A stretch of 64,000 bases of DNA from Acidobacteriota bacterium (GCA_003385635.1 QQUY01000001.1:558001-622000); one strand, 5' to 3'; positions 51,966 through 61,162 are shown, counted from the first letter of the stretch. Made by a program: numbers and translations. The notes: generated by a model from the sequence alone, not told the origin.

Positions 51966-52882
51966 TCGACAAGTGTTTTGACATAGGAACGATCCAGGCG
52001 TTTACCGACGGCGAACTTGGCTCCGACCGTTCGGAGCGGCTCCTGAAGCATGTCTCGGTATGTGCATCGTGCGCCAATGTCCTCAGCGAATGCGAAGAGG
52101 ATTCGGCACTTGCTTTCTCCGTACTGGATGAAGAGCTGAACGTGCTTGTGCCGACGGAAAGGCTCAGGAACAAGGTCTTCGCCTCGATCAATGAGATGGA
52201 AAGCCGCCGCAGGTCGGGCTGGCTAAACGGCCTCGCTGCAGCATTCAGCTTTAACAACCCGGGACTTACGGTCGCGGCAAGTATTCTCCTGGTGTTCGGA
52301 TTTATCGTTATCGGGGTCAATTTCCTGGGAACAGGATCGGATAACGGATCTGTCGCAGGAAATGTCGATCCTGCGAATGACACGGTAAGCATGCCTTCTG
52401 CGGAGACAGTTGCGGAAGATGACGTGACGGTTGAGACTCCTGAAGTATTGCAGGTTGCTGAAGACACTGTCACTGATTCTGACGAGGTCAGTCCTTTTCG
52501 GAGGAGAACACAGAACGCAAGATCCATAAAGTTGGTTGATCGCCAGACGATAGGTGATGATCCGGAGATCCAGCCGCAAAGGCCGAGATCGTTGCCCGCG
52601 GCTGATACGAGCGTCGTAAGCGAAGACAGCTATCTTCAGACGATCGCCACGCTCGACAGGACGGTCAGGTACAACAAGCAGATTCTGAGACCTTCCGAAA
52701 GGGTCGAGTTCGAGAGAGACCTCGCGGTTGTGAATGACGCGATTCTAAAGATGAAAAATGAGGTCAATAGAAATCCCGACAATCTGGCCGCGCGTGAGAT
52801 GCTAAAGTCTTCCTACCAGCACAAGGTCGATCTTCTGAACTCCGTAGCCGAGAAAACCGAATTGATGGCAAGCCTCCAGTGA
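51962..52882 (+). CDS. Zinc-finger anti-sigma factor
   Basis: This protein overlaps the sigma gene by 4 bases. The N-terminus carries the ZAS-type motif HVSVCASCANVLSEC (H-x-x-x-C-x-x-C) after the FTDGELGSDRSERLLKH helix. One membrane helix follows (about 100-120, LTVAASILLVFGFIVIGVNFLG). The outer half is rich in acidic residues, Thr and Val. A final helical section has MKNEVNRNPDNLAAREMLKSSYQHKVDLLNSVAEKT. It is expected to hold the sigma factor inactive at the membrane; the outer trigger is unknown. Confidence 0.88.
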   Translation: MIDKCFDIGTIQAFTDGELGSDRSERLLKHVSVCASCANVLSECEEDSALAFSVLDEELNVLVPTERLRNKVFASINEMESRRRSGWLNGLAAAFSFNNPGLTVAASILLVFGFIVIGVNFLGTGSDNGSVAGNVDPANDTVSMPSAETVAEDDVTVETPEVLQVAEDTVTDSDEVSPFRRRTQNARSIKLVDRQTIGDDPEIQPQRPRSLPAADTSVVSEDSYLQTIATLDRTVRYNKQILRPSERVEFERDLAVVNDAILKMKNEVNRNPDNLAAREMLKSSYQHKVDLLNSVAEKTELMASLQ

Positions 52883-52908
52883 GGCTTGCTGTCACAAGCC
52901 ATTCAAAG

Positions 52909-54018
52909 ATGCTGAAAACGTATCCCAGATTGACGCCGCTTCTCCTGATGGCGGCTTTTGTTTTGACCACTCCGGCGGTCGGGACATCTGTGTACGCGCA
53001 GGATCAGGGCATCAACAGGCCCGGCAAGGAAGAACCGGCACCCAAAGTCGTCAGAATCCCGAGGCCGCCAGCGCCTCCGGAGCCTCCGGGGCCGGATGCT
53101 GCGCCGGTAGCGAGAATTCACCCAAAAGCGTTCAACACACAGGAAAAGGCGATCGCTGTTCGCCCTGAGGTACACGTTACCGTTTGCGTCCGACGCGGTG
53201 CTGTAAAAGTGAATGGCTGGGACCGAAAGGAGGTCCGGGTATTTCAGGCAGGAGGAAACGGTCTCGAATTCAAGGTTCGCGAACGAGACAAGGAAAAAAA
53301 GCCTAGCTGGGTGGAAGTGCTGGGTTACGAAAGCAGTGCAGCTCCCACAAGACGCGACCCTTGCGTGACCGGCGAGACTATCGAGATCGATGTCCCCTAC
53401 GGCGCTTCGGTCGCCATCAAGGGTCTCTCGAGCGAGACATCCGTTGACGGCATCAGAAAGGCCGCAGTCGAAATCGTCGGCGGAGATATATATCTCAATA
53501 AGATCACAGACCTGATCGACGCCAGCACCAAACAGGGCGGGGTTACGGTCAACAACTCAAAGGGCAGGATGGCGGTCGAGACCACCACGGGCAATATCGT
53601 CGCCTTCAACACTGAATCGGTTGAAGCGGGCGACTATTTCAAAGCCAAGACCCGCAGCGGATCGATCACGATGCAATCGATAGGTCAGAAGGAGATCGCC
53701 GCTTCAACGATCTCCGGTTCGATCAACTATATCGGCACGATCGAGAATTACGGCCGATACGAGTTCACAACCACGAACGGACTTTTGAACATCGTTCTTC
53801 CCGAGGATACCTGCTTTGCGCTGGTAGCTGTTTACGGGGGCAGGTTCATTTCGGACTTTCCGGTGGATGTGATCACTGAGGACAAGTCTGAATCGGCATT
53901 CCTGCTTCGCGGAAAAGTTGGGGAATGCGAGGCCAATTTGTCGTTGAAGTCTTTCAGCGGCACTATCAGGCTTCGAAAACGCGGGAGCGCCGAGTCGACG
54001 ATCGTCGTGGTTCCCTGA
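52909..54018 (+). CDS. Exported DUF4097-like repetitive beta protein
   Basis: The ATG at 52909 begins a signal peptide (MLKTYPRLTPLLLMAAFVLTTPAVGTSVYAQ). A GTG at 52879 overlapping the previous stop is an alternative start. A proline-rich stretch (PRPPAPPEPPGPD) is followed by repeats of the DUF4097 kind, such as IDVPYGASVAIKGLSSETSVDGI, AVEIVGGDIYL, GRMAVETTTGNIVAF, FKAKTRSGSITM and ISGSINYIGTI. The T-x-x-G-x-I unit repeats, consistent with a beta-solenoid. The family is often encoded next to sigma/anti-sigma pairs; the function is unknown. Confidence 0.82.
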   Translation: MLKTYPRLTPLLLMAAFVLTTPAVGTSVYAQDQGINRPGKEEPAPKVVRIPRPPAPPEPPGPDAAPVARIHPKAFNTQEKAIAVRPEVHVTVCVRRGAVKVNGWDRKEVRVFQAGGNGLEFKVRERDKEKKPSWVEVLGYESSAAPTRRDPCVTGETIEIDVPYGASVAIKGLSSETSVDGIRKAAVEIVGGDIYLNKITDLIDASTKQGGVTVNNSKGRMAVETTTGNIVAFNTESVEAGDYFKAKTRSGSITMQSIGQKEIAASTISGSINYIGTIENYGRYEFTTTNGLLNIVLPEDTCFALVAVYGGRFISDFPVDVITEDKSESAFLLRGKVGECEANLSLKSFSGTIRLRKRGSAESTIVVVP

Positions 54019-54039
54019 AAAAGACAAAGATACATCAGT

Positions 54040-54070
54040 AAAAGCCGTTCCGATCCGGGCGGCTTTTTTT
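54040..54070 (+). terminator. Terminator of the sigma/anti-sigma/DUF4097 operon
   Basis: AAAAGCCG (54040-54047) and CGGCTTTT (54060-54067) are followed by further T residues, 22 bases after the stop. Confidence 0.88.
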
Positions 54071-54113
54071 GTTTTTCGAGAATGGCTATACGCCTGCGAA
54101 TTACCGGGAGAGT

Positions 54114-54144
54114 ATCAGTTGCCCCCCGTTTTAACGGGGGGCGA
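54114..54144. repeat. R3 repeat copy
   Basis: ATCAGTTGCCCCCCGTT then TTAACGGGGGGCGAT. It is the same core as the reverse-oriented copy at 21264 and close to the copies at 21146 and 63938. Confidence 0.85.
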
Positions 54145-54286
54145 TTCATGCTTTCGGTCTTCGGAAAGACCGGCAATCGCGTCGGTCGCCGGAATCCAAA
54201 AATACGGTTCTTGAACCATAACTCGGTGAGTCACGTAGAAACTTGCACAGGTCGTTAACTAGAAGTTAGAGTTTTGAACTAGTTCT

Positions 54287-56536
54287 ATGGCTCCTTCAGC
54301 ACTTATAGGCCAGGTCCTCGACGGCAAGTACAGTATCGAGAAACCGCTCGGAAAGGGCGGTATGGGAACCGTGTATCTGGCAACTCATGTGGGAACCGGC
54401 AGACCAGTGGCCGTAAAGGTGATTTCTCCGGATTTCATGGAGCGGGAGGAGTTTGTCGAGCGCTTTCGTAGAGAGGCAAGGGCAGCCGGCCGCCTGCGAC
54501 ATCCGAATGTCGTCGATGTTACCGATTTTGGATTCTCTCCTACGGACGACGGAAGCGAGGTCGCCTATCTGGTGATGGAGTATCTCGACGGATGCACTCT
54601 CGGCGAGATCCTGGACGAAGAGAAAAAACTCCCGGTTGCGTGGTCGATAGACATCATCGAACAGGTTTGTTCAGCGGTCGAAGAAGCACACAGGCAGGGC
54701 ATCATTCACAGGGACCTGAAGCCCGACAACATTTGGCTTGAGCCCAATCAGCGCGGTGGATACACGGTCAAAGTCCTCGATTTCGGGATTGCGAAGCTCG
54801 AGGAAACTCAAATGGCAAACGCGGCCGGGCTTGCTAAAAGGGAGATCAGACACGCGGAGAAAACAAGCGTTGGGACTTCTTCCGACACGATCGCCGAAAG
54901 CGAGTCTGCGACTCTTGTTGATAGGCCGGACGGAACCCTTGTTTCTGAGAATGAGACGCTGGCTTTCGACAACAAAGGGTCCGGATCTGGCGAGGTAGAA
55001 AGATCCGGGGCCGGCCGCACCGCGGACAGCACGGATATCGGTCTCGAAGCCGGTACAGCGATAATGAACTCGGGTCCGAACCCTTCCGATCCTTCGCTGG
55101 ATAATAAACGCACTGTTCTTGCCGGTGCTCACGATTCGACCAACAGAGACCGGACGACCCCTTCGACAGCTGCCCTTACACGAATGGGAGCAGTGCTCGG
55201 GACGCCGCTCTACATGTCGCCCGAACAATGCCGCGGAGAAAAGCTTACGCCGCGTTCCGACATATATTCACTAGCGGTGATCGTCTATCAGATGTTCTCC
55301 GGAGAACTGCCTTTCCAGGGAAACTATGTGGAAGTGATGGAGGGCCACAAGAACTTCGAGCCAAAGCCGCTTCCCTCCAAGGGAATAAAGCGTAGGCTTC
55401 GCGAGACGGTAATGACCTCGCTGGCGAAGATGCCGGAGGACCGGCCGGAGAGCGCCGAGACTTTCGGCAACAAGCTGCGTGCGAACTCAGAGGGTCTGGG
55501 AAACCTGTTCACAAGGGCTTTGGCGATCTATGCTGAAAGGCTTCCTTCGATCCTGCTTCTGACGTTCATCACGTTTTCGATCCCGATCGCTCTGAACATC
55601 GTTCTCGTTGGCTCAAAGATCGCGATCGCCACGGATACGATCGAGGAAGGGGGATGGACAGGCCTGGTGCTTGCACTTACGTCGATTGCCGTCGTCTTCA
55701 TTCAGATCACTTCCGCCGCCCTCCTGGTCGGAATGATGACTTGGCTGATAGGGCAGATCCTGAACTATCCTTTAAGGCCGCTGAATCTTCTTGCCGCCTT
55801 CCGGGAAGCAAAGTCGCGACTTAGATCGCTGACCTTTGCTGTAATTCTTACCGCCCTGATGAGTGCGATCGGGTATATCTTCCTGATCATTCCGGGAATT
55901 CTGATCGCCTCACGATTCATGCTTGTCGCACCTTCGATAATGATGGAAGGTGTGCGCGGAAGAGCCGCGTTCCGGAGGTCGGTCGAGCTTTACAAGCGAT
56001 CCCGGTTCGTGGTCATTGCAACCGCTACGATCCTGTTCCTCTTCAGCGCTATCACCCCGATGCTTCTTGCTCTCTCGGTCAACTCGATAGTGGGCAACAT
56101 CGAGAAGTCCTACCAGATAGCCGAGATGAAGCGCGACGGAGTCGAGCCTGCGCCTAAGAAGGAAGAAGAGCCCGAAGTGAAAGGTGAAGATGATGGCGAT
56201 ATGAATTTTGGGTTTGGGTCGAAGGGATTCGTCATCGGTGACTCCGAATCTGTCGAAAAAACCAAAGACCAGGACCTTAGATCTGCGATCATAATGGCGG
56301 TCATCGAACTGATATGGACCCCGATTCATCTGCTCCTTATCGCTTTCTCTGCGATCGTGTCTGCGCTCATCTATTTTAAGACTCGCCAGGCGGGCGGCGA
56401 ATCGACGCAAGAGCTGATGAGCAAACTCAACAGCGCTAACAGCCCGCAAAGCAAATGGCAGGAAAGGGTCAACGACCGACTGATCCAGTCAGGACGGATC
56501 AGCAGCGGATCGGGGAATTCCTTAACATCCAAGTAA
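54287..56536 (+). CDS. Membrane Ser/Thr protein kinase with a long insertion in the activation loop
   Basis: The 749-residue protein has a PknB-like kinase domain: GKGGMGTVY glycine loop, Lys44 in VAVKVIS, catalytic HRDLKPDN with Asp143, and D165-F-G. Instead of the usual 20-35 residues, about 145 residues separate DFG from G305-TPLYMSPEQ. The extra stretch is rich in Ser, Thr, Asp and Gly (TSSDTIAESESATLVD, ERSGAGRTADSTD), so it is a likely phosphorylation target. The rest of the domain is normal. From about 410 the protein has roughly six hydrophobic helices and a charged loop of about 55 residues (KKEEEPEVKGEDDGD). Its stop overlaps the next start (TAATG). Confidence 0.92.
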   Translation: MAPSALIGQVLDGKYSIEKPLGKGGMGTVYLATHVGTGRPVAVKVISPDFMEREEFVERFRREARAAGRLRHPNVVDVTDFGFSPTDDGSEVAYLVMEYLDGCTLGEILDEEKKLPVAWSIDIIEQVCSAVEEAHRQGIIHRDLKPDNIWLEPNQRGGYTVKVLDFGIAKLEETQMANAAGLAKREIRHAEKTSVGTSSDTIAESESATLVDRPDGTLVSENETLAFDNKGSGSGEVERSGAGRTADSTDIGLEAGTAIMNSGPNPSDPSLDNKRTVLAGAHDSTNRDRTTPSTAALTRMGAVLGTPLYMSPEQCRGEKLTPRSDIYSLAVIVYQMFSGELPFQGNYVEVMEGHKNFEPKPLPSKGIKRRLRETVMTSLAKMPEDRPESAETFGNKLRANSEGLGNLFTRALAIYAERLPSILLLTFITFSIPIALNIVLVGSKIAIATDTIEEGGWTGLVLALTSIAVVFIQITSAALLVGMMTWLIGQILNYPLRPLNLLAAFREAKSRLRSLTFAVILTALMSAIGYIFLIIPGILIASRFMLVAPSIMMEGVRGRAAFRRSVELYKRSRFVVIATATILFLFSAITPMLLALSVNSIVGNIEKSYQIAEMKRDGVEPAPKKEEEPEVKGEDDGDMNFGFGSKGFVIGDSESVEKTKDQDLRSAIIMAVIELIWTPIHLLLIAFSAIVSALIYFKTRQAGGESTQELMSKLNSANSPQSKWQERVNDRLIQSGRISSGSGNSLTSK

Positions 56537-58221
56537 TGGCTCCGACCAAATGGGCAAAACCCGTGACGATCATCTCGCTGCTGTTGGGTGTCGTCACGAC
56601 GGTTAGCGCCCAGCAATACGATCAGACCTATCCGGTCCCCTTGTCTTCGGAGATCGTAGTCAACAATGAGTACGGTCGCATTCGTATCTCTGCTGAAAAC
56701 GAGCCGGGATCCGAAGGGTCTCTAAAAGCGATCTCGTCCAGGCCATTCGAACGCAGCGACATCTCCGTTCAGTCGAAGAAGGGAAGACTTACTGTTGACG
56801 TGTCGGCCGGTGCCGCGGATTCGAGGATCGACCTCGAGATCACAGTTCCGCAGAGAACTTCGGCACAGCTAAGAACAAGACAGGGCGAAATTGAGGTATC
56901 GGGAAACTTTGCGCGCGTTTCAGCCGAAACCTCGTCAGGCTCGATCATTACCTCCCTTCCGCTCGACAACCTCAGGTACAAGTTCATATGGACCGCCGCC
57001 CGCCCCCGCTACATCAGCGAGCCGACATTAAATGAGCCTGAAGAAAAGAACGCTGGAAAATCGGTTATCGAGGGAGAACTTGTAGGAGATGCTGGTGCTG
57101 AGCTTGTAGAGATCGAAACGCGGACGTCGAGAGGGATCCTTCTGCTAAATGTAGATCCCGAGGAAATGCCTTCGACACTGCAGGAGCGCCCACTGACCGA
57201 AGCCGCAAAAGCGATGGTCAGGAGCGGAGATGTCTTTCTTTCTGATGCCATCCGAAGGGCAAGCCCAAAGTTTTTTGGGGATTACGCCGCGACCCTTCCG
57301 CCGAGAAGGTTGGGGCCCGAGCTGGTCAACGCGCCGGAAAGGCGTTCGACTTCCGGAGGGAACGTCAGAACGGTCAATGTCCAGGTACTCGATGCCAACA
57401 ATCGCGCGATCCAGGATATCGAGCAGCGGCTTTTCACCGTGACGGAAGGTGGCTTTGAGCGCGAGATAGTTTCCGTCGAGCCGACATCTGCGCCATTTAA
57501 TCTGGTACTCCTGCTGGACGTCTCGGGAAGCATCAAGAATTACGTCGATTTCATTCGCAAGGCGGCGAGGAACTTTGTCAAAACGGTCGATCCTCAGGAC
57601 AAGGTCGCGATAATCACATTCAATGACGATGTGAAGGTGCTTTCGGGTTTCTCTACCGACTTCGAAAAGCTTTCCGACAGTCTTGATTCATTCGATTCCG
57701 GCGGCGGCACGGCATACTACGATTCGATCGGTTACGTTCTCGCCGAGACACTCGAGCCGCTAAAGGGCGAACGGGTCGCGATCGTGGTGCTGACCGACGG
57801 GGAAGACAATCGCTCTTTCCTTTCGTTCAACTCCCTGATCGGTTCTCTACAGGAAAGCGGCGCACTCGTCTATCCCCTTTACGTGCCGGCCGGCGTCATC
57901 GCCCAGGGAGCGATCGAAAAGGACGAAACGCTTGGATCCGCTGACCCCCTGCGCGAGAAGTTTCTTTCGCTTACCGTTTCCGAAACGGCGGACGATGAAG
58001 GTGAGAGGCTTGCGCAGATCTCGGGCGGCGTCTACTACCCTATCTCAAGATCTGGCGAGCTTCAGAAGGCATACGACGACATAGTGAAACAACTTCGATC
58101 TGCGTATACCATTACTTACCGTGCCGGCGATCGAAGGGGCGATGGCGCTCTTCCAAGAGTACGCGTCAAAGTCGACCGCCCCGGGGCATTTGTGCGGGTT
58201 GCAGAATCCGACCGCCGCTGA
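56536..58221 (+). CDS. Exported VWA-domain protein with DUF4097-like N-terminus
   Basis: The start at 56536 overlaps the kinase stop (TAATG) and gives 561 residues with a signal peptide (MAPTKWAKPVTIISLLLGVVTTVSAQ). Residues of about 40-150 have DUF4097-like strands (SEIVVNNEYGRIRISAEN, RQGEIEVSGNFARVSAETSSGSI). From about 285 comes the acidobacterial VWFA-related part: VNVQVLDANNRAIQDI, FTVTEGGFEREIVS and LVLLLDVSGSIKNY with intact metal site Asp328-x-Ser330-x-Ser332. AIITFNDDVKVLSGF and IVVLTDGEDN follow. It is translationally coupled to the kinase, so a functional link is likely. Confidence 0.87.
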   Translation: MAPTKWAKPVTIISLLLGVVTTVSAQQYDQTYPVPLSSEIVVNNEYGRIRISAENEPGSEGSLKAISSRPFERSDISVQSKKGRLTVDVSAGAADSRIDLEITVPQRTSAQLRTRQGEIEVSGNFARVSAETSSGSIITSLPLDNLRYKFIWTAARPRYISEPTLNEPEEKNAGKSVIEGELVGDAGAELVEIETRTSRGILLLNVDPEEMPSTLQERPLTEAAKAMVRSGDVFLSDAIRRASPKFFGDYAATLPPRRLGPELVNAPERRSTSGGNVRTVNVQVLDANNRAIQDIEQRLFTVTEGGFEREIVSVEPTSAPFNLVLLLDVSGSIKNYVDFIRKAARNFVKTVDPQDKVAIITFNDDVKVLSGFSTDFEKLSDSLDSFDSGGGTAYYDSIGYVLAETLEPLKGERVAIVVLTDGEDNRSFLSFNSLIGSLQESGALVYPLYVPAGVIAQGAIEKDETLGSADPLREKFLSLTVSETADDEGERLAQISGGVYYPISRSGELQKAYDDIVKQLRSAYTITYRAGDRRGDGALPRVRVKVDRPGAFVRVAESDRR

Positions 58222-58244
58222 ACTACAATAATCTTTTAGTCAGG

Positions 58245-59639
58245 ATGAACGATACGCTTCTAGAATCGCTTTTTGAGGAACAGGAGCGAGGCCCGATCTC
58301 GGTCTCGGAACTGAATTCCGGAATACGCACCACGCTTGAGTCGGCGTTCCCCAGCGTATGGGTGGAAGGCGAGATCACGGATTTTCACGCGGCAGCGTCG
58401 GGACACTGGTATTTCAAGCTGACGGACGGTGATTCGTTTATCAAAGCGGCCTGCTTCAAAGGACAGAATTACCGGATCAGATACCGACCAGAGAACGGCC
58501 ACGCGGTTAGAGTGCGGGGTCGTGTCACGATCTATCAGCAACGCGGCGAGTACCAGATAATCGTCGAGTCTCTTGAACCGGTCGGCGAGGGCGCACTCGC
58601 GGTAGCGTTCGAGCAGATCAAGGCGAAATTGCAGGCCGAAGGCCTTTTTGACGAGTCTATCAAGCGTCCGCTTCCTCCATTCCCGCAGCGAGTGGGCGTG
58701 GTTACGTCTCCGCATGGAGCAGCTGTCCACGACATATTGTCCGTTCTTGAACGACGCGCGCGATCGGTCAGCGTCGTGATCGCACCGACGCTTGTCCAGG
58801 GGGACGGTGCCGGCGACAAGGTAGCGCTGGCGATCGAGCTTATAAACGCTTACAGCGAGGCTGCGCCGGAAAGTGAGAAGATCGATGTGCTGATCGTCAG
58901 CCGCGGAGGCGGGTCTACCGAAGACCTTTGGGCATTTAACGAAGAAAAGGTCGCAAGGGCGATCAGGGCGTCAGCGATCCCCGTAATTTCGGCGGTCGGC
59001 CACGAGGTCGATTTTACGATCGCCGATTTCGCAGCTGACCTCAGGGCGCCGACGCCTTCAGCGGCTGCCGAGATCGTTGCGAAAAGCGAGGAAATGATCC
59101 TCGACAACCTGACCAATGCGCGGCAGAAGATGAGCAGGTTGTTGGACCTTCAAATGCTCCGGGCGAGGGACAGACTGAACGCGGCACAGCGTTCGGAATC
59201 TTTCTACAGGATTCCGAGGGACATAACGGATGCGAGGAATGATTTGCGCGAGAAGATCCGCACCGCATTTGAACTGCTGGAAGCGCGCATCGATGGGTTT
59301 TCAAGAAAGACCACGGACCTTAGGCACAGGCTTTCTCCCGAACGTCTTTCCGCGAATCTTGAGAAGCGCAGGAACCTCCTGAATGCCGCGTCGCAGAAGA
59401 ATCTCGCCGCGATCCTGAAAGTGCGAACGAGGGCCGACGAGAAGTTCAAGGTCCGCGCCGCCTCTTTACAGGCGCTATCGCCGCTGTCGGTCCTAACCCG
59501 CGGCTTTTCCCTTTCGAGAGATGCCGAAGGAAAAATACTAAGAGATGCTACCAAGCTTTCATTAGGAGACCGCGTCAGCGTAAAGCTTTTGAAAGGGGCT
59601 TTCGATGCGGATGTTGTTGCTGTAGAAGTGGATGATTGA
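58245..59639 (+). CDS. xseA: Exodeoxyribonuclease VII large subunit
   Basis: XseA with XseB degrades single-stranded DNA from both ends. The N-terminal OB domain (about 20-115) contains FPSVWVEGEITDFHAAASGHWYFKLTDGDSFIKAACF and VRVRGRVTIYQQRGEYQIIVE. The catalytic core has PFPQRVGVVTSPHGAAVHDIL, VDVLIVSRGGGSTEDLWAFNEE and AIPVISAVGHEVDFTIADFAADLRAPTPSAAAE, which are all family signatures, then a long coiled-coil region and RGFSLSR near the end. The length of 464 is normal. It lies 23 bases after the VWA gene. Confidence 0.96.
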   Translation: MNDTLLESLFEEQERGPISVSELNSGIRTTLESAFPSVWVEGEITDFHAAASGHWYFKLTDGDSFIKAACFKGQNYRIRYRPENGHAVRVRGRVTIYQQRGEYQIIVESLEPVGEGALAVAFEQIKAKLQAEGLFDESIKRPLPPFPQRVGVVTSPHGAAVHDILSVLERRARSVSVVIAPTLVQGDGAGDKVALAIELINAYSEAAPESEKIDVLIVSRGGGSTEDLWAFNEEKVARAIRASAIPVISAVGHEVDFTIADFAADLRAPTPSAAAEIVAKSEEMILDNLTNARQKMSRLLDLQMLRARDRLNAAQRSESFYRIPRDITDARNDLREKIRTAFELLEARIDGFSRKTTDLRHRLSPERLSANLEKRRNLLNAASQKNLAAILKVRTRADEKFKVRAASLQALSPLSVLTRGFSLSRDAEGKILRDATKLSLGDRVSVKLLKGAFDADVVAVEVDD

Positions 59640-59655
59640 TTTTGCAGAAGATCAG

Positions 59656-60429
59656 ATGTCAAGATTTGAAGTAGAACTTAACGATGAGCAAGAGACTCCC
59701 GTTTTTTCTGCCGTTGAAGATGCGTCAAAGAGCGCCTCGCGGCGGAGGATCATATTGCGCGTCGTTTCCGTGCTTTCGCTTCTTGTGATCGTAGTCGCGG
59801 TGGGCGCCGCCATTGCGGGGGTTTTCTATTACCGAAGCCTGGTCGATTCGCCTCAGTATGTACTTGCGCAGATTGTAAACGCCGCTCACAACAGTAACGA
59901 CGAAAAGATTGCGGAATTAGTCGACACGGATGCCGTGGTTGAGGATTTTGTACCGCAAGTAACTGACAAAGCGATCGAGATGTATGGCCGCGGGCTGCCA
60001 AAGGAAACGATCGCGAAAGCGAAGATCGTGGCGACACCGATCCTGCCGGTCGTAAAGCAGAGGGCGCGCGCAGAATTGCCGGGACTTCTGAGGGACCGTA
60101 CGGAATCGCTCAAGAATGTTCCGTTCTGGGGACTCGTTGTCGGAGCTGACCAGTATCTGCAGATCGAGACCGAGGGCGACAGGTCGGTGATCAAGAGTCA
60201 ATCTGAAGAGAGGCCGCTCGAGCTTGTCCTGGCAAGATCAGAAGGTCAATGGCGAGTGGTAGCGGTCAGGGACGAAGAGCTCGCTAGAAACGTAGCTGGA
60301 CGCATCGGACAAGAACTGATCTTTTTGGCAAAGAAGGCGGGAGAAGGAAAAGTGGATGATGTCGGGCGCCGGTTGGGGATCGACGGAATCGGAGACCTTT
60401 TGAAAAAAGCGGAGGAGATCTTTAGGTGA
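59656..60429 (+). CDS. DUF2939-like membrane-anchored protein between xseA and xseB
   Basis: The protein (257 residues from the Met at 59656; another in-frame ATG at 59632 would overlap the xseA stop) has a cytoplasmic N-terminus of about 35 residues. One membrane helix follows (RVVSVLSLLVIVVAVGAAIAGVFYY), then an outer domain with SPQYVLAQIVNAAHNSNDEKIAELVDTDAVVEDFVPQ, which resembles DUF2939. The rest contains a helical section and QWRVVAVRDEELARN. Its last bases overlap the xseB start (GTGA), so it is coupled to exonuclease VII expression. The function is unknown. Confidence 0.78.
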   Translation: MSRFEVELNDEQETPVFSAVEDASKSASRRRIILRVVSVLSLLVIVVAVGAAIAGVFYYRSLVDSPQYVLAQIVNAAHNSNDEKIAELVDTDAVVEDFVPQVTDKAIEMYGRGLPKETIAKAKIVATPILPVVKQRARAELPGLLRDRTESLKNVPFWGLVVGADQYLQIETEGDRSVIKSQSEERPLELVLARSEGQWRVVAVRDEELARNVAGRIGQELIFLAKKAGEGKVDDVGRRLGIDGIGDLLKKAEEIFR

Positions 60430-60668
60430 GCAAGGAAAACAACGGATCGTTCGAAGAGTCACTTGAGGCTCTAGAAGGGATAGTCAAGAAGCTTGAAGAA
60501 GGCGAACTGCCGCTCGAAAAAAGCCTCGAGCTGTTCGAGGAAGGTGTCCGTTTGTCGCGCAAGTGCCAGCAAAAACTGGAGAAGGCGGAAAGGCGGATCG
60601 AGATGCTTGTGAAGGATGACGAGGGAAATCCGGCTCTTGAGGCGTTTGAGGAAGAGCCGGAAGACTGA
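60426..60668 (+). CDS. xseB: Exodeoxyribonuclease VII small subunit
   Basis: This is an 80-residue protein starting at GTG and overlapping the preceding stop by 4 bases. It contains SFEESLEALEGIVKKLEEGELPLEKSLELFEEGVRLSRKCQQKLEKAERRIEML, the full XseB signature of two helices and the G-E-L-P/S-L-E-x-S-L turn. An acidic tail ends the protein. It forms the oligomeric partner of XseA, which is encoded one gene upstream. Confidence 0.95.
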   Translation: MSKENNGSFEESLEALEGIVKKLEEGELPLEKSLELFEEGVRLSRKCQQKLEKAERRIEMLVKDDEGNPALEAFEEEPED

Positions 60669-60699
60669 AGTCAGAATTCAGAAGTCAGGAGTCAGAATG

Positions 60700-60728
60700 G
60701 GAACCCGGAGCGCCAGCGACGGGCATAA
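60700..60728. repeat. R1 repeat copy
   Basis: The core CCCGGAGCGCCAGCGACGGG plus CATAA is identical to the 16082 copy. It is preceded by the same CAGAAGTCAGGAGTCAGAAT flank. Confidence 0.88.
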
Positions 60729-60813
60729 GAATTCGATGAATGTACGAATTCTCGCTGCGAAAGCTCATAAAGCAGGTACAAGCCAACATTGGAAGATTAC
60801 TCCACCGTTTAGA

Positions 60814-61075
60814 GCAGCGCTTGCGCTGCCCAAGGCGGACGGAGGCCGCGTAAAGATGTCTTTTCTCGGTCGCGATTCCGCCGCTACGGGGCGAGAGATT
60901 TGGTCGGGCGTCGTACCCCGGTCTGAAGACCGGGGCTAAGGTACGCCGTCCCTACGGGACGCTTTTCTTGAGCTTTGAACCGTCGAGCCGCGCTTCGCAT
61001 GCCTTTTGCAGCGCTAGCGCTGCTCCTTGGCGAGGAGCACGGACAAGGGCGTGGACCCACCCGTAAACGGGTGGG
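60814..61075. repeat. Dense run of unlike short palindromes
   Basis: In order: GCAGCGC-TT-GCGCTGC (60814-60829), CCCCGGTCT-GA-AGACCGGGG (60916-60935), CGTCCC-TAC-GGGACG (60947-60961), GCAGCGCTAGCGCTGC (61008-61023) and CCCACCCGT-AA-ACGGGTGGG (61056-61075). There is no gene in 60669-61227. Confidence 0.85.
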
Positions 61076-61162
61076 CTAAACGTACATACATTCAATACCA
61101 GTTGCGCCAACCGGAAGCCTGCTCTAAACCCCCGGCGATCCTCGTCACTCAGTTTACAAAAG

